Positions 27,135-36,963 of a stretch of DNA of 64,000 nt are shown here, one piece after another; the first letter of the stretch is position 1; each line of letters begins with the position of its first letter. The position numbers and the translations under genes are program-made. Source of the DNA: Candidatus Marivariicella framensis (GTDB lineage: Bacteria > Bacteroidota > Bacteroidia > Flavobacteriales > Flavobacteriaceae); contig CAJJCT010000007.1 of assembly GCA_905182735.1 (NCBI GenBank), positions 44,491-108,490 on the forward strand. Direction: 5' to 3'. Below the pieces are notes generated by a model. That model worked only from the letters and a program-made list of their open reading frames with translations. It was not told the DNA's origin and searched no databases.

Positions 27135-28349
27135 TTAAATTAACATCATTTTTGCTCGTTTTATTGCTTTAACCATAATATCAATTTCATCTTTAGTATT
27201 GTAGAAAGAAAAAGAAGCTCTAATTGTTCCTGGTATTTGAAAATAGTCCATTATTGGCTGTGCACAGTGATGACCTGTTCTTACCGCTATTCCTAATTTA
27301 TCTAGAATTGCACCTACATCATATGGATGAATTGATTTAATATTAAAAGACACTACTGCTGTTTTCTGGGTAGATTTTCCATAAATTTTTAGACCTTCTA
27401 TTTTAAGAAGCTCAGAAGTGGCATATTCAAGAAGTGTTTTTTCATATTTAGCTATCAAATTATATCCGATTTTATTGAGATAGTTTATTGCTGTTCCCAA
27501 AGCTATTACTCCAGATATATTCGGTGTGCCAGCTTCAAACTTGTGAGGCAATTTAGCGTAGGTAGTTTTTTCAAAAGTAACTTCTTCTATCATTTCACCA
27601 CCACCTTGATATGGCGGCAACATATTTAAAAGTATTTCTTTTCCGTAAAGCACTCCTACTCCTGTGGGTCCCATTAATTTATGACCTGAAACAACATAAA
27701 AATCAATATCTAATTCTTGTAAGTCAACTTTTATATGAGGAGCAGCTTGCGCACCATCGATCAAGACAACTGCATCATAAGAATGTGATATTGATAAAAT
27801 TAATTCAATTGGATTAATGGTTCCTAAAGCATTTGAAACATGGGACACAACTACCAGCTGAGTTTTTTTATTACATATTTTTTCAAATTCTTCTATAATT
27901 AAAACCCCATTATTATCCATTGGAGCAACTTTTAAAATTGCTCCAGTTTTTTCACAAAGCATCTGCCAGGGAACAATATTAGAATGATGTTCCATTGCTG
28001 ATAAAATAATTTCATCTCCTTTTTTTAGAATTTCTCCATATCCTGATGCAACTATATTTATGCTGTGGGTTGATCCTGATGTAAAAATAATTTCATGAGA
28101 ATATTTAGCATTAAAGTTTGACTGAATAGTTCGTCTAGCTTTTTCATAAGCATCAGTAGCTTCTTGACTCAATTTATGAACCCCTCTATGAATATTCGAA
28201 TTGTAGTTAGAGTAATAATTAGAAATTTCATCTATTACAACTTGAGGAGTTTGAGATGTTGCAGCATTATCAAAATAAACCAATTGATTTCCATTTATCT
28301 TTCTTTTTAAGATTGGGAAATCATTTCTTATTTTTTTAATATCTATCAT
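27135..28349 (-). CDS. sufS: Cysteine desulfurase SufS
   Basis: 404 residues, PLP fold type I, group II desulfurase. The PLP lysine is K224 in VVSGHKLMGP, and the persulfide cysteine is C362 in RTGHHCAQP. It converts cysteine to alanine and hands sulfur to SufE. Its start overlaps the sufD stop by one base (TAATG). Confidence 0.96.
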   Translation of the reverse strand: MIDIKKIRNDFPILKRKINGNQLVYFDNAATSQTPQVVIDEISNYYSNYNSNIHRGVHKLSQEATDAYEKARRTIQSNFNAKYSHEIIFTSGSTHSINIVASGYGEILKKGDEIILSAMEHHSNIVPWQMLCEKTGAILKVAPMDNNGVLIIEEFEKICNKKTQLVVVSHVSNALGTINPIELILSISHSYDAVVLIDGAQAAPHIKVDLQELDIDFYVVSGHKLMGPTGVGVLYGKEILLNMLPPYQGGGEMIEEVTFEKTTYAKLPHKFEAGTPNISGVIALGTAINYLNKIGYNLIAKYEKTLLEYATSELLKIEGLKIYGKSTQKTAVVSFNIKSIHPYDVGAILDKLGIAVRTGHHCAQPIMDYFQIPGTIRASFSFYNTKDEIDIMVKAIKRAKMMLI

Positions 28350-29665
28350 TATAAATCAAAACCAAGGTTAACTCCTAACTTTTCAGCAATTTGTCCGTTT
28401 ATCCTTTTTTTCAAAACATTAATCTTAACACTTTGTAAAATATTATTTGCAAAAGCATAAGTTAATAACGCTTTAGCTTCTTTTCTTGGAATACCTCTTG
28501 AACGAAGATAAAACAAGGTGTCTTCGTCTAGTTGCCCAATGGTGCATCCATGAGAGCACTTAACATCATCAGCAAAAATTTCAAGTTGTGGTTTAGAGTT
28601 TATAGTAGCTTTATTATCGATCAAAATATTATTACTTTGCTGAAAAGCATTTGTTTTTTGAGCAATTTTATCTACAAATATTTTTCCATTAAAAACTCCT
28701 TTGGATTCTTCAGAATAAATTCCTTTATAATCTTGATGACTATTACAATTTGGCTTAGAATGGTTAACTAATGTGTTATGGTCTACATGTTGTTTGCCTT
28801 TTAATATTGTTAATCCTTTGAGAGTTGACATTATATTTTCACCCTTATGAAAATAATTTAAATTATTTCTAATTAGTTTCCCTCCAAATGAAAAAGTATG
28901 GACACTAGCGTGACTGTTTTTTTCTTGAACTATATATGTGTTGTCAATTAAACTTGCTGAATCCAGATCATTTTGAATTTTATAATAGTCTACAAAAGAG
29001 TCTTTATGAGCATAGATTTCGGTAACAGTATTGGTCACCATATCATGTTCACAAATGCTTTGATGTCTTTCAATAATTTGAACCTGAGCATTTTCTTCAA
29101 CAACTATAAGATTTCGAGGTTGAAGCCATAAAGCTTTTTGCTCTCCAGTAGAAAAATGAATAATTTCAATCGGTTTTTCTGAAACTTTACTTTTAGGAAT
29201 ATATACATAAGCACCTTCTTTGGCAAATGCTGTATTTAACGCAGTCAAACTTTCATCTTTAATCGCAGCTTTATTATAGTATTTCTCAATAATTGGTTTG
29301 TATTTAGGTTTACTAAGAGCCGCTGATAAAAGACATACGTCTAATCCGTCATGTGTTGTTTCTGAAAGAAACGGGCTGAATACACCATCAATAAAAACTA
29401 CTTTATAAGTGTCAATATCATATAAAAAATATGGCTTTACAGTTTTAAGTTCAATCCCAGAGTCCGTTTTTGGAAATAAAGCATAATCTTTATTAACTAT
29501 TGGAGCCAAGGAAGTGTATTTCCATGACTCGACTTTTTTTGTTGGAAAACCTTTTTCTTCAAAAATTCTCAAGGCTTTACTTCTAAAGTTTTGAATAGTT
29601 TCATTAACCTCTGATTGTTCTTCAAAAGCAAGATGTGAATCTAATAGTTTTTCCTTTAACTCCAT
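28349..29665 (-). CDS. sufD: Fe-S scaffold subunit SufD
   Basis: 438 residues. The C-terminal SUF beta-helix contains HQDYKGIYSEESKGVFNGKIFV, ALTNSKPQLEIFADDVKCSHGCTIGQLD-type segments and the end FYLRSRGIPRKEAKALL. SufD pairs with SufB in the SufBC2D scaffold. One-base TAATG junctions connect it to both sufC and sufS, implying tight translational coupling. Confidence 0.95.
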   Translation of the reverse strand: MELKEKLLDSHLAFEEQSEVNETIQNFRSKALRIFEEKGFPTKKVESWKYTSLAPIVNKDYALFPKTDSGIELKTVKPYFLYDIDTYKVVFIDGVFSPFLSETTHDGLDVCLLSAALSKPKYKPIIEKYYNKAAIKDESLTALNTAFAKEGAYVYIPKSKVSEKPIEIIHFSTGEQKALWLQPRNLIVVEENAQVQIIERHQSICEHDMVTNTVTEIYAHKDSFVDYYKIQNDLDSASLIDNTYIVQEKNSHASVHTFSFGGKLIRNNLNYFHKGENIMSTLKGLTILKGKQHVDHNTLVNHSKPNCNSHQDYKGIYSEESKGVFNGKIFVDKIAQKTNAFQQSNNILIDNKATINSKPQLEIFADDVKCSHGCTIGQLDEDTLFYLRSRGIPRKEAKALLTYAFANNILQSVKINVLKKRINGQIAEKLGVNLGFDL

Positions 29666-30414
29666 TAACTTGATTCTTGTTTAACCCAATCATAACCCTT
29701 AGCTTCTAATTCGTGAGCTAAATCTTTTGTTCCTGATTTAACAATCTTACCATTGTGAAGAACATGAACAAAATCAGGAGCTATGTAATTCAAAAGTCTT
29801 TGGTAATGAGTAATTATAATTACTGCATTATTTTTATTCCTTAGTTTATTAACGCCATTAGCTACAATTTTAAGCGCATCTATATCTAAACCAGAGTCAG
29901 TCTCATCAAGTATGGATAATTTAGGCTCTAACATTGCCATTTGAAAAATTTCGTTTCGTTTTTTTTCTCCTCCGGAGAACCCTTCATTAAGGGAACGGGA
30001 TAAAAACTTTGTGTCGATTTCAAGGAGTGCAGCTTTTTGTCTAATTTTTTTCAACATTTCACTAGCAGGCATATCCTCTAGACCTTGAGCTTTTCTGGAA
30101 GAGTTGATCGCTGTTTTAATAAAATTTGTAACACTGACTCCAGGTATTTCAACTGGATATTGGAAAGACATAAAAACCCCTTTATGAGCTCTTTCTTCAG
30201 CATCGAGTTCATTAATATCTTCACCATTTAAAAGGAGGTTTCCTTTGGTCATTTCGTATACTTCATTTCCAGCAATAACAGATGCCAAAGTGCTTTTTCC
30301 TGATCCGTTTGGACCCATAATTGCATGAATCTCCCCTGCTTTTACATCTAGGTCTACTCCTTTAAGAATTGATTTACCATCAACTGCTGCGTGAAGATTT
30401 TCTATAGTTAACAT
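29665..30414 (-). CDS. sufC: Fe-S assembly ATPase SufC
   Basis: 249 residues. Walker A GPNGSGKST near 35-43, the signature FSGGEKKRNEI, and Walker B LSILDETDSGLDIDAL, with the D-loop typical of SufC. It is the ABC-type ATPase that drives SufBC2D. It is 13 bases after sufB. Confidence 0.96.
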   Translation of the reverse strand: MLTIENLHAAVDGKSILKGVDLDVKAGEIHAIMGPNGSGKSTLASVIAGNEVYEMTKGNLLLNGEDINELDAEERAHKGVFMSFQYPVEIPGVSVTNFIKTAINSSRKAQGLEDMPASEMLKKIRQKAALLEIDTKFLSRSLNEGFSGGEKKRNEIFQMAMLEPKLSILDETDSGLDIDALKIVANGVNKLRNKNNAVIIITHYQRLLNYIAPDFVHVLHNGKIVKSGTKDLAHELEAKGYDWVKQESS

Positions 30415-30427
30415 AATTATTTTGTGT

Positions 30428-31873
30428 TTATCCCACCGATCCTTCGAGGGAAATTTCTAATAGTTTTTGAGCTTCAACTGCAAACTCCATTGGTAATTTA
30501 TTTAAAACTTCTTTACTGAAACCATTTACAATTAGAGCAATTGCTTTTTCATTATCAATCCCTCTTTGGTTACAATAAAAAATTTGATCCTCACCTATTT
30601 TACTTGTTGTTGCCTCATGTTCAATTTGAGCAGAATTATTTTTAGCCTCTATATAGGGAAAGGTGTGAGCTCCACATTCATTACCCATTAACAATGAATC
30701 ACATTGAGAAAAATTTCTGGCATTGTGAGCTCTTGAATTTACCTGAACTAATCCTCTGTAGCTATTTTGAGATTTCCCTGCAGAAATACCTTTAGAGATT
30801 ATTGTACTTCTTGTGTTTTTTCCAATATGAATCATTTTAGTCCCTGTATCAGCTTGTTGAAAGTTATTTGTTACAGCAATCGAGTAAAATTCACCTATTG
30901 AATTATCTCCTTTTAAAATACAAGAAGGATATTTCCATGTTACAGCAGAACCAGTTTCTACTTGAGTCCAAGAAATTTTAGAATTGTTGTGACATATTCC
31001 TCTTTTTGTAACAAAATTATAAACTCCTCCTTTACCCTCTTTATTTCCAGGATACCAATTTTGAACTGTTGAATATTTTATTTCAGCATTATCGTGAGCA
31101 ATTAATTCTACAACTGCTGCATGCAATTGATTCTCGTCTCTAGAAGGAGCCGTACATCCTTCAAGATAACTAACATAACTTCCTTCATCAGCTATAACAA
31201 GTGTTCTTTCGAACTGACCAGTTCCTCCTTGATTTATTCTAAAGTAGGTAGATAATTCCATTGGACATTTAACACCTTTTGGGATATAACAAAATGATCC
31301 ATCAGAAAACACTGCTGAGTTTAGTGCTGCATAATAATTATCTGTAGAGGGAATAATAGATCCAATGTATTTTTTAACTAATTCTGGATGATCTTTAATT
31401 GCCTCAGAAATTGGACAAAAAATAATACCTTTTTTTGCCAAAGTGTCTCTAAATGTTGTTGCTACAGAAACAGAATCAATAACAATATCCATTGCAACAC
31501 CAGATAGTTTTTTTTGCTCGTCAATGGAGATTCCTAATTTATTAAAAGTCTCTAATAATTCTGGATCAACTTCATCTAAACTTTTATATTTATCCTGTTT
31601 TTTGGGAGCGGAGTAATATGAAATAGCCTGAAAATCAGGTTTTTTATAATTTACATTTGCCCAATCAGGTTCATCCATCTTTAACCACGCTCTATAAGCA
31701 TCCAGTCTCCATGAAGTCATCCATTGAGGTTCATTTTTCTTTTTTGAAATTGCAGTAACAATTTTCTCATTGAGTCCTACAGGGAATGTCTCAGATTCTA
31801 TATCGGTATAAAACCCATATTCATACTCCTTAGTCTCAAGTTCTTTTTTTAATTCTTCTTCCGTATAAGCCAT
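30428..31873 (-). CDS. sufB: Fe-S scaffold subunit SufB
   Basis: 481 residues. Conserved blocks include [12 protein letters not shown], the YLEGCTAPS cysteine segment, [11 protein letters not shown] and C-terminal [10 protein letters not shown] followed by [16 protein letters not shown]. It carries the sites on which the nascent cluster forms. The gene is 10 bases after the iscA-like gene. Length is normal for the family. Confidence 0.96.
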   Translation of the reverse strand: MAYTEEELKKELETKEYEYGFYTDIESETFPVGLNEKIVTAISKKKNEPQWMTSWRLDAYRAWLKMDEPDWANVNYKKPDFQAISYYSAPKKQDKYKSLDEVDPELLETFNKLGISIDEQKKLSGVAMDIVIDSVSVATTFRDTLAKKGIIFCPISEAIKDHPELVKKYIGSIIPSTDNYYAALNSAVFSDGSFCYIPKGVKCPMELSTYFRINQGGTGQFERTLVIADEGSYVSYLEGCTAPSRDENQLHAAVVELIAHDNAEIKYSTVQNWYPGNKEGKGGVYNFVTKRGICHNNSKISWTQVETGSAVTWKYPSCILKGDNSIGEFYSIAVTNNFQQADTGTKMIHIGKNTRSTIISKGISAGKSQNSYRGLVQVNSRAHNARNFSQCDSLLMGNECGAHTFPYIEAKNNSAQIEHEATTSKIGEDQIFYCNQRGIDNEKAIALIVNGFSKEVLNKLPMEFAVEAQKLLEISLEGSVG

Positions 31874-31883
31874 AAAATATTAT

Positions 31884-32213
31884 TTATAGAGAGAAACTTT
31901 CTCCACAACCACAAGTTCTTTGTGCGTTTGGATTATTAAACACAAATCCTTTTCCATTAAGCCCACCGGAATACTCCAAAGTAGTCCCAATTAGATAAAG
32001 AAGACTTTTTTTATCAACTATAATTTTAACATCATTGTTTTCATAAAGCTTATCTTTTTGATTGGTTTCATTATCAAAATTAAGCTCATATGACAAGCCA
32101 GAACAACCACCACTTTTAACCCCAACTCTAACGTAGGCTTGGTTTGGGTCAAAGCCTTCTTCCGTCATTAACATCCTAACTTTATTTTTTGCCGAAGCAG
32201 ACACCTTAATCAT
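31884..32213 (-). CDS. IscA/SufA-type (ErpA-like) Fe-S carrier
   Basis: 109 residues. The three family cysteines are C37 (SGGCSGLSY), C101 and C103 (RTCGCGESF). A-type carriers accept and deliver clusters. It is the first gene of the SUF operon and has a candidate promoter at 32242-32249. SufA, IscA and ErpA cannot be told apart here, so no symbol is given. Confidence 0.92.
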   Translation of the reverse strand: MIKVSASAKNKVRMLMTEEGFDPNQAYVRVGVKSGGCSGLSYELNFDNETNQKDKLYENNDVKIIVDKKSLLYLIGTTLEYSGGLNGKGFVFNNPNAQRTCGCGESFSL

Positions 32214-32241
32214 CTTTATTTAAAGTTTGATTAATAGAGTG

Positions 32242-32249
32242 CAAATATA
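32242..32249 (-). promoter_or_regulatory. Candidate -7 element for the SUF operon
   Basis: Minus-strand TATATTTG, a perfect TAnnTTTG, within the sequence GTATATTTGCAC. It predicts a leader of about 25 bases before the ATG at 32213. I see no IscR-like operator with confidence. Confidence 0.55.
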
Positions 32250-32308
32250 CGTAATACTATATATATAAAGGTTTTCATCTGAAAATATTGATAATAAAAA
32301 GATAATAT

Positions 32309-33634
32309 TTACTTATTCAAAATAGCAATAAAAATATCATTTCCAGTTAATTTTTTAATATTAAAGTCTCCATCATTACTTTCAGTTGTTCCAACCATAA
32401 TGATTGAGCCATTTTGAAGCTGAGAAATTGAGCTTCCAAGATCCTCATTACTTCCATTTAACTTCCAAGTATTTTGAATAATACCATTTGGCTGAATTTG
32501 ACTTAAAAAAACAGCATTATTTTCAAAGTTTACTCCTTGTGAATTTAATGGATTTCTTGAATAACCTGTGACAAAATAGCTTCCGTCTATCGTTTGTTTT
32601 AGGTCTTTTGCGTAATCAAACTGTGGACTGCCATGTCGTACTTTACTTAATATACCTCCTGAAGAGTCTAACTTTATTAATAAAAAATCATTCATTCCTT
32701 GAGTTTTAAATCCATCAATTTTTGGACTATTTGTATTTCCTAAAATTGTATAACTATTATCTTGATTATTAATAATAATAATACCTTCATCAATAGCAGA
32801 ACCTCCAAAAGATTTTTCCCACATCAATTCTCCAGAGGATGATAACCTTACTACCCAAATATCATAGCTTCCAAATGAATTTGAAATTTCTATGTCTTGA
32901 CTTTCCGATGTACCAACTAAAATAAAGCCTCCATCTTGCGTTTCAACTGAATCATATGATCTGTCATTATTTGACCCTCCAAAGTATCTTCTCCAAACCA
33001 CATCTCCATTCATATTTACTTTATGGCACCAAAATTCTCCAACTCCATGCCTAGATGTACTTCCCTGACCTTCTGAAGCTGTAACATCTAAAAATCCATT
33101 AAAAAATAACCCCCCATCTCTTGTTTTAATTATATTATAAGCATGATCATGTCCAGCAAAACCATAACTTTTTTCCCAAAGTAGTTTTCCGAAAGAATCG
33201 GTTTTTAGTAACCAATTATCATGCTGACCTTTATTAATTGAAGCATCACCGTCATTACTTTTACTGTAACCAATAATGTAAAAGCTGCCATCAGAAGACT
33301 CTATAACATCATTTCCTATATCATCGTCAGAACCTCCATAAGTATTTGTCCAAATTATTTGACCTTTGGAGTCAAGTTTAGTTAAAAAAATATCATTTCC
33401 TTCTCTATTTTTATTTTCAAAATCACCATCTGTACTTTTCGTATGACCTACAATAACAAAACCACCGTCATCTGTTGCCAAAACTTTTTTTACAACATCT
33501 TCTTTAGTTCCACCTATAATTCGTATAACTTTTAAACTATTTTCAATAAAAGTTATATCAGAGAAGCTGATTTCTGAAAAATCAGGAGAACATGAGAAAT
33601 TTAAAAAGAATACAAGTATTAAGGTTTTTTTCAT
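32309..33634 (-). CDS. Repeat lipoprotein, delta-60-like beta-propeller
   Basis: 441 residues. A short lipoprotein signal has its lipobox Cys at residue 15 (FFLNFSCSP). The rest consists of about seven repeats of roughly 50-60 residues, each with a GG-x-x-x-D start, a DGGF-(V/I)-(I/L)-VG-x-(T/S)-x-S segment and a KLDS-x-G-x-x-x-W end. This resembles delta-60/propeller repeats found in secreted Bacteroidota proteins. It should be anchored in the envelope facing outward; ligand unknown. It follows the next propeller lipoprotein with no gap, so the two are likely co-expressed. Confidence 0.75.
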   Translation of the reverse strand: MKKTLILVFFLNFSCSPDFSEISFSDITFIENSLKVIRIIGGTKEDVVKKVLATDDGGFVIVGHTKSTDGDFENKNREGNDIFLTKLDSKGQIIWTNTYGGSDDDIGNDVIESSDGSFYIIGYSKSNDGDASINKGQHDNWLLKTDSFGKLLWEKSYGFAGHDHAYNIIKTRDGGLFFNGFLDVTASEGQGSTSRHGVGEFWCHKVNMNGDVVWRRYFGGSNNDRSYDSVETQDGGFILVGTSESQDIEISNSFGSYDIWVVRLSSSGELMWEKSFGGSAIDEGIIIINNQDNSYTILGNTNSPKIDGFKTQGMNDFLLIKLDSSGGILSKVRHGSPQFDYAKDLKQTIDGSYFVTGYSRNPLNSQGVNFENNAVFLSQIQPNGIIQNTWKLNGSNEDLGSSISQLQNGSIIMVGTTESNDGDFNIKKLTGNDIFIAILNK

Positions 33635-34912
33635 TTAATCAGACGCTTTAACTAAAAAAAGCCCGCTCTGACCATCACTTATGGCAATAATTCCACTTTG
33701 AAAAAAAGGATAAATATTCCAAACTCCGTCAAAACTACTAAGGTCACTCTCGGGATAAGTATCAAAATACATAACTTCATCCATAGCCTTATTTTGAATT
33801 TGTGAAATATCCATTACTCTTAAACCTGCTGTGTAATTTGATAAATAATATAGACCTCCAACGACATAACCATTATGATCAATTGCAGTTGTAGTTCCAT
33901 TGTATGTAAAAGATAATAACGGTTCAGATAAATTGGTCATATCAAAAACAAATGTTTTTGTATTTCCACCAAAATAATATTCATCTAATTCATCTCCAAA
34001 AAATAAATATTTGTGATCTGATGACAACCAACTTTGATGAGCATAACCGGATCCACCATAAGATTTTGTAGTTATTAATTCAGGATTACTTTTATCTGTT
34101 ACATCAACAATAACAACTTTATTATTTGATCCACCATCACTATTACTTCCAATATAAATTTCTTTACCTGTAAAGTTTTCATCTGGGCCGTGATATGAAA
34201 CAACTTGAGCATCATGAGAATATCCCATATTTCTATATCCACCAGCTTCTATTGGATTCTTAGGATCATTGATATCAATAAATAATGGGCCGCCAGAATA
34301 CCTCTGAGTTCCTATAACATAAGCGTAACCGGTACTTTCATTGATTGCGATATTATGAGCATTTCCAAAGGTGTTCAATCTTTTATCTGGGATTAAGCTT
34401 TGAAAAGTATTGATTTCTCTTAATCGGGTTAAATCAAATATTTGAAGGCCGTGATCATTTGCCTCAGACACAATAAAAGCATGATTTTTAAAAACCTTAA
34501 TATCTCTCCATGTGCTGGGGGTGGAAACAGATATTTTAGCTAGATAAATAGGATTAAGCGGATCACTTATATCAATAAAGGCCGTTCCGTCATTTAAACC
34601 CTGAATAACATATTCTTTTCCAGTTTCACGATCAGTCCATCCCCAATTATCATTAGCAAAATCACTCCCTAATTCTGTTAATGTAATTTGACTATAGAAA
34701 TCCATTCCACTGCATGGATATTCATTTGCAAATCCATTTTCACATAACACAACTACTCTACTAGGAGGGTCGGGTGTTAGAGGATCAATAACAACAGGAG
34801 GGTTTATAATTGAATCAGAAACAATTTCTTCATTTATTATCTCATATTCATATTTATAACAACTGGTGAAAATAATTATAAAAATGAGTAAAAAATATTT
34901 TTTTTGCATCAT
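33635..34912 (-). CDS. LVIVD-repeat lipoprotein (choice-of-anchor B type)
   Basis: 425 residues from ATG 34912 (a second ATG is the very next codon; a longer frame would need TTG). Lipobox Cys lies in IIFTSCYK. The body carries LVIVD-type propeller blades: AFIDISDPLNPIYLAKI, LFIDINDPKNPIEAGGY and VVIVDVTDKSNPELI. Conserved DHNGYVVGGLYYLSNYTAGLRV matches proteins annotated choice-of-anchor B. It is surface or periplasmic; function unknown. It ends directly at the start of the preceding propeller gene. No promoter was recognised in the 68-base gap to thiL. Confidence 0.8.
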   Translation of the reverse strand: MMQKKYFLLIFIIIFTSCYKYEYEIINEEIVSDSIINPPVVIDPLTPDPPSRVVVLCENGFANEYPCSGMDFYSQITLTELGSDFANDNWGWTDRETGKEYVIQGLNDGTAFIDISDPLNPIYLAKISVSTPSTWRDIKVFKNHAFIVSEANDHGLQIFDLTRLREINTFQSLIPDKRLNTFGNAHNIAINESTGYAYVIGTQRYSGGPLFIDINDPKNPIEAGGYRNMGYSHDAQVVSYHGPDENFTGKEIYIGSNSDGGSNNKVVIVDVTDKSNPELITTKSYGGSGYAHQSWLSSDHKYLFFGDELDEYYFGGNTKTFVFDMTNLSEPLLSFTYNGTTTAIDHNGYVVGGLYYLSNYTAGLRVMDISQIQNKAMDEVMYFDTYPESDLSSFDGVWNIYPFFQSGIIAISDGQSGLFLVKASD

Positions 34913-34980
34913 GCAATTTAAGAAATTCAAAGCTAATAAATAGATCTAAAAGAATACATCTATTTATGTACTTTTACCGA

Positions 34981-36021
34981 ATGTTAGAAAATAAAAAAAC
35001 AAAGCTTACACCCATAGAAAATCTTGGAGAATTTGAATTGATTAATCACTTAACCAAGAATTTTTCGATTGATAACCTCTCATCAAAAACTGGAATAGGA
35101 GATGATGGATGTGTAATAGATTTTAAAAAAAATTTAGGTGTAATAAGCACAGATTTATTAATAGAAGGGGTTCATTTTGACTTATCATATGTTCCACTTA
35201 AGCATCTTGGATATAAAGCCGTAATAGTCAATCTTTCTGACATTTATTCAATGAATGCAAAACCAAGTCAAATTACGGTTTCTTTGGCTATATCTAATCG
35301 CTTTACTGTTGAAGCTTTAGAAGAATTTTACGATGGAATAAAAGCAGCGTGTTCTAAATACAAAGTAGACTTAGTTGGGGGGGATACTACGAGTTCAACA
35401 ACAGGAATGGTAGTCTCAATAACAGCAATTGGACAAGTAACTAATAAAAATATTTCTAAAAGAAGTGGAGCGAAAAATAATGACTTACTAGTTGTTTCTG
35501 GAGACCTAGGAGGTGCTTATGCAGGACTTCAAATTTTAGAGCGAGAAAAGGCTGTTTTTAAAGTTAATCCCAAAGTTCAACCTGATCTAGATTCATATAC
35601 CTATAGCATAGGAAGGCAATTAAAGCCAGAAGCCCGGAAAGATGTTTTTGAGCTTTTAAATGAGTTGAAAATCACCCCTAATGCGATGATTGATATTAGT
35701 GATGGACTTTCCTCAGAAACTCTTCATTTATGCAAATCCTCAAATTTAGGATGCCATGTATATGAAGAAAAGATCCCTATAGATCCAGAAGTAATTAAAA
35801 TATGTGAAGAATTTAAAATTAACCCAACCACTGCAGCGCTTAACGGTGGAGAGGATTATGAGCTTTTAATGGCTCTTCCACAATCTGATTATGATAAGAT
35901 TAAAAACCATCCTTATTTGACTATTATCGGTCACTTTACTGATTCAGAAACTGGAGGAAAACTAATAACTGGTTTGAATCAACAAATAGAATTGACAGCG
36001 CAAGGCTGGAATCCAATTTGA
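34981..36021 (+). CDS. thiL: Thiamine-monophosphate kinase
   Basis: 346 residues. Motifs of the ThiL/AIR-synthase fold: IGDDGCVID near the N-terminus, the STDLLIEGVHFD metal loop, VGGDTT, MIDISDGLSSE and NGGEDYELL. It makes thiamine pyrophosphate from thiamine monophosphate. I start it at ATG 34981 (MLENKKTKLTPIENLGEFEL), which matches the usual flavobacterial N-terminus; an ATG five codons earlier adds an odd extension. No riboswitch fits in the short upstream gap. Confidence 0.95.
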   Translation: MLENKKTKLTPIENLGEFELINHLTKNFSIDNLSSKTGIGDDGCVIDFKKNLGVISTDLLIEGVHFDLSYVPLKHLGYKAVIVNLSDIYSMNAKPSQITVSLAISNRFTVEALEEFYDGIKAACSKYKVDLVGGDTTSSTTGMVVSITAIGQVTNKNISKRSGAKNNDLLVVSGDLGGAYAGLQILEREKAVFKVNPKVQPDLDSYTYSIGRQLKPEARKDVFELLNELKITPNAMIDISDGLSSETLHLCKSSNLGCHVYEEKIPIDPEVIKICEEFKINPTTAALNGGEDYELLMALPQSDYDKIKNHPYLTIIGHFTDSETGGKLITGLNQQIELTAQGWNPI

Positions 36022-36029
36022 AAATTAAG

Positions 36030-36845
36030 TTAGCCTAGTGAAACATCTAGAATCATCATTACTATAAATCCACCTATAAAGCCTAAAGTAGCAATATCAG
36101 TATATTTATCTTGCTGAGTTTCAGGAATGACTTCTTCAACCACAACAAAAATCATAGCACCTGCCGCAAATGCTAAGGCGTATGGAAGAATAGGAGTGAA
36201 AAATGTTACTGCTACTGCGCCAATAACAGCAGCAATCGGCTCAACAATTGCTGAAAGTTGTCCATACCAAAAGCTTTTAAATCGACTGACACCTTGTCTT
36301 CTTAAAGGCATAGCAACAGCAATTCCTTCAGGAAAATTTTGAATACCTATACCAATTGCTAATGTTAAAGCACCTGCAATAGATGCCTCAGGAATACCAG
36401 AGGCAACACCTCCAAATAATACACCAACTGCTAATCCTTCAGGAATATTGTGAAGTGTTATTGCTAAAACCATTAAAGTGGTTCTTCTCCAAGGCGTTTT
36501 AATCCCTTCAGTTTTTTTAAAATTTATATGGATATGAGGAAGAATTTTATCGAGAGAAAATAAAAAAATTGCACCTAAACCAAATCCTATAGCTGCAGGA
36601 ATAACCTTTTCAACACCTGATCCTGGAGTCATTTCAATAGCTGGAGACAAAAGACTCCAAAAACTTGCGGCAACCATAACTCCACCAGTAAAACCAAGCA
36701 TTCCATCAAGAACAGCCCTATTCATTGTTTTAAATAAAAAAACAAATGAGGCACCAAAAGCAGTTAAACCCCAAGTAAAAATAGTTGCATAAAGTGCTCC
36801 TAAAATAGGATTTATAGACTCAAAAAATGAAATAATACTATCCAT
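36030..36845 (-). CDS. ZIP-family metal transporter
   Basis: 271 residues, about eight helices. Metal-site motifs are HNIPEGLAVGV (helix 4) and QNFPEGIAVA (helix 5), with a histidine-containing loop HIHINF between. This is the GufA-like ZIP branch, importing zinc or related divalent metals across the inner membrane. A good promoter (36864-36893) precedes it. It converges on thiL with an 8-base gap. Confidence 0.92.
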   Translation of the reverse strand: MDSIISFFESINPILGALYATIFTWGLTAFGASFVFLFKTMNRAVLDGMLGFTGGVMVAASFWSLLSPAIEMTPGSGVEKVIPAAIGFGLGAIFLFSLDKILPHIHINFKKTEGIKTPWRRTTLMVLAITLHNIPEGLAVGVLFGGVASGIPEASIAGALTLAIGIGIQNFPEGIAVAMPLRRQGVSRFKSFWYGQLSAIVEPIAAVIGAVAVTFFTPILPYALAFAAGAMIFVVVEEVIPETQQDKYTDIATLGFIGGFIVMMILDVSLG

Positions 36846-36863
36846 TCATATATGATTATAGTG

Positions 36864-36893
36864 CAAAAATATCATAAAGTTTTATACTACAAA
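36864..36893 (-). promoter_or_regulatory. Promoter for the ZIP transporter gene
   Basis: On the minus strand TTTG (36890-36893) and TATTTTTG (36864-36871) are 18 bases apart, matching the Bacteroidota -33/-7 consensus. Transcription would start about 15 bases before the ATG at 36845. Confidence 0.6.
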
Positions 36894-36943
36894 ACATTTA
36901 CAAAAAAAACAATTAATAAATAAGAGTATTAATGTTAATTATA

Positions 36944-36951
36944 TACTTTTG
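36944..36951 (+). promoter_or_regulatory. Candidate -7 element for lycopene cyclase
   Basis: TACTTTTG matches TAnnTTTG and ends 12 bases before the ATG at 36964, giving a short leader. No clear -33 element. Confidence 0.4.
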
Positions 36952-36963
36952 AAGTTAAGACTT

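Noticed and set aside
34913..34980. Possible second TPP riboswitch before thiL
   Set aside because: The gap is only 68 bases and none of the THI-box motifs are present.
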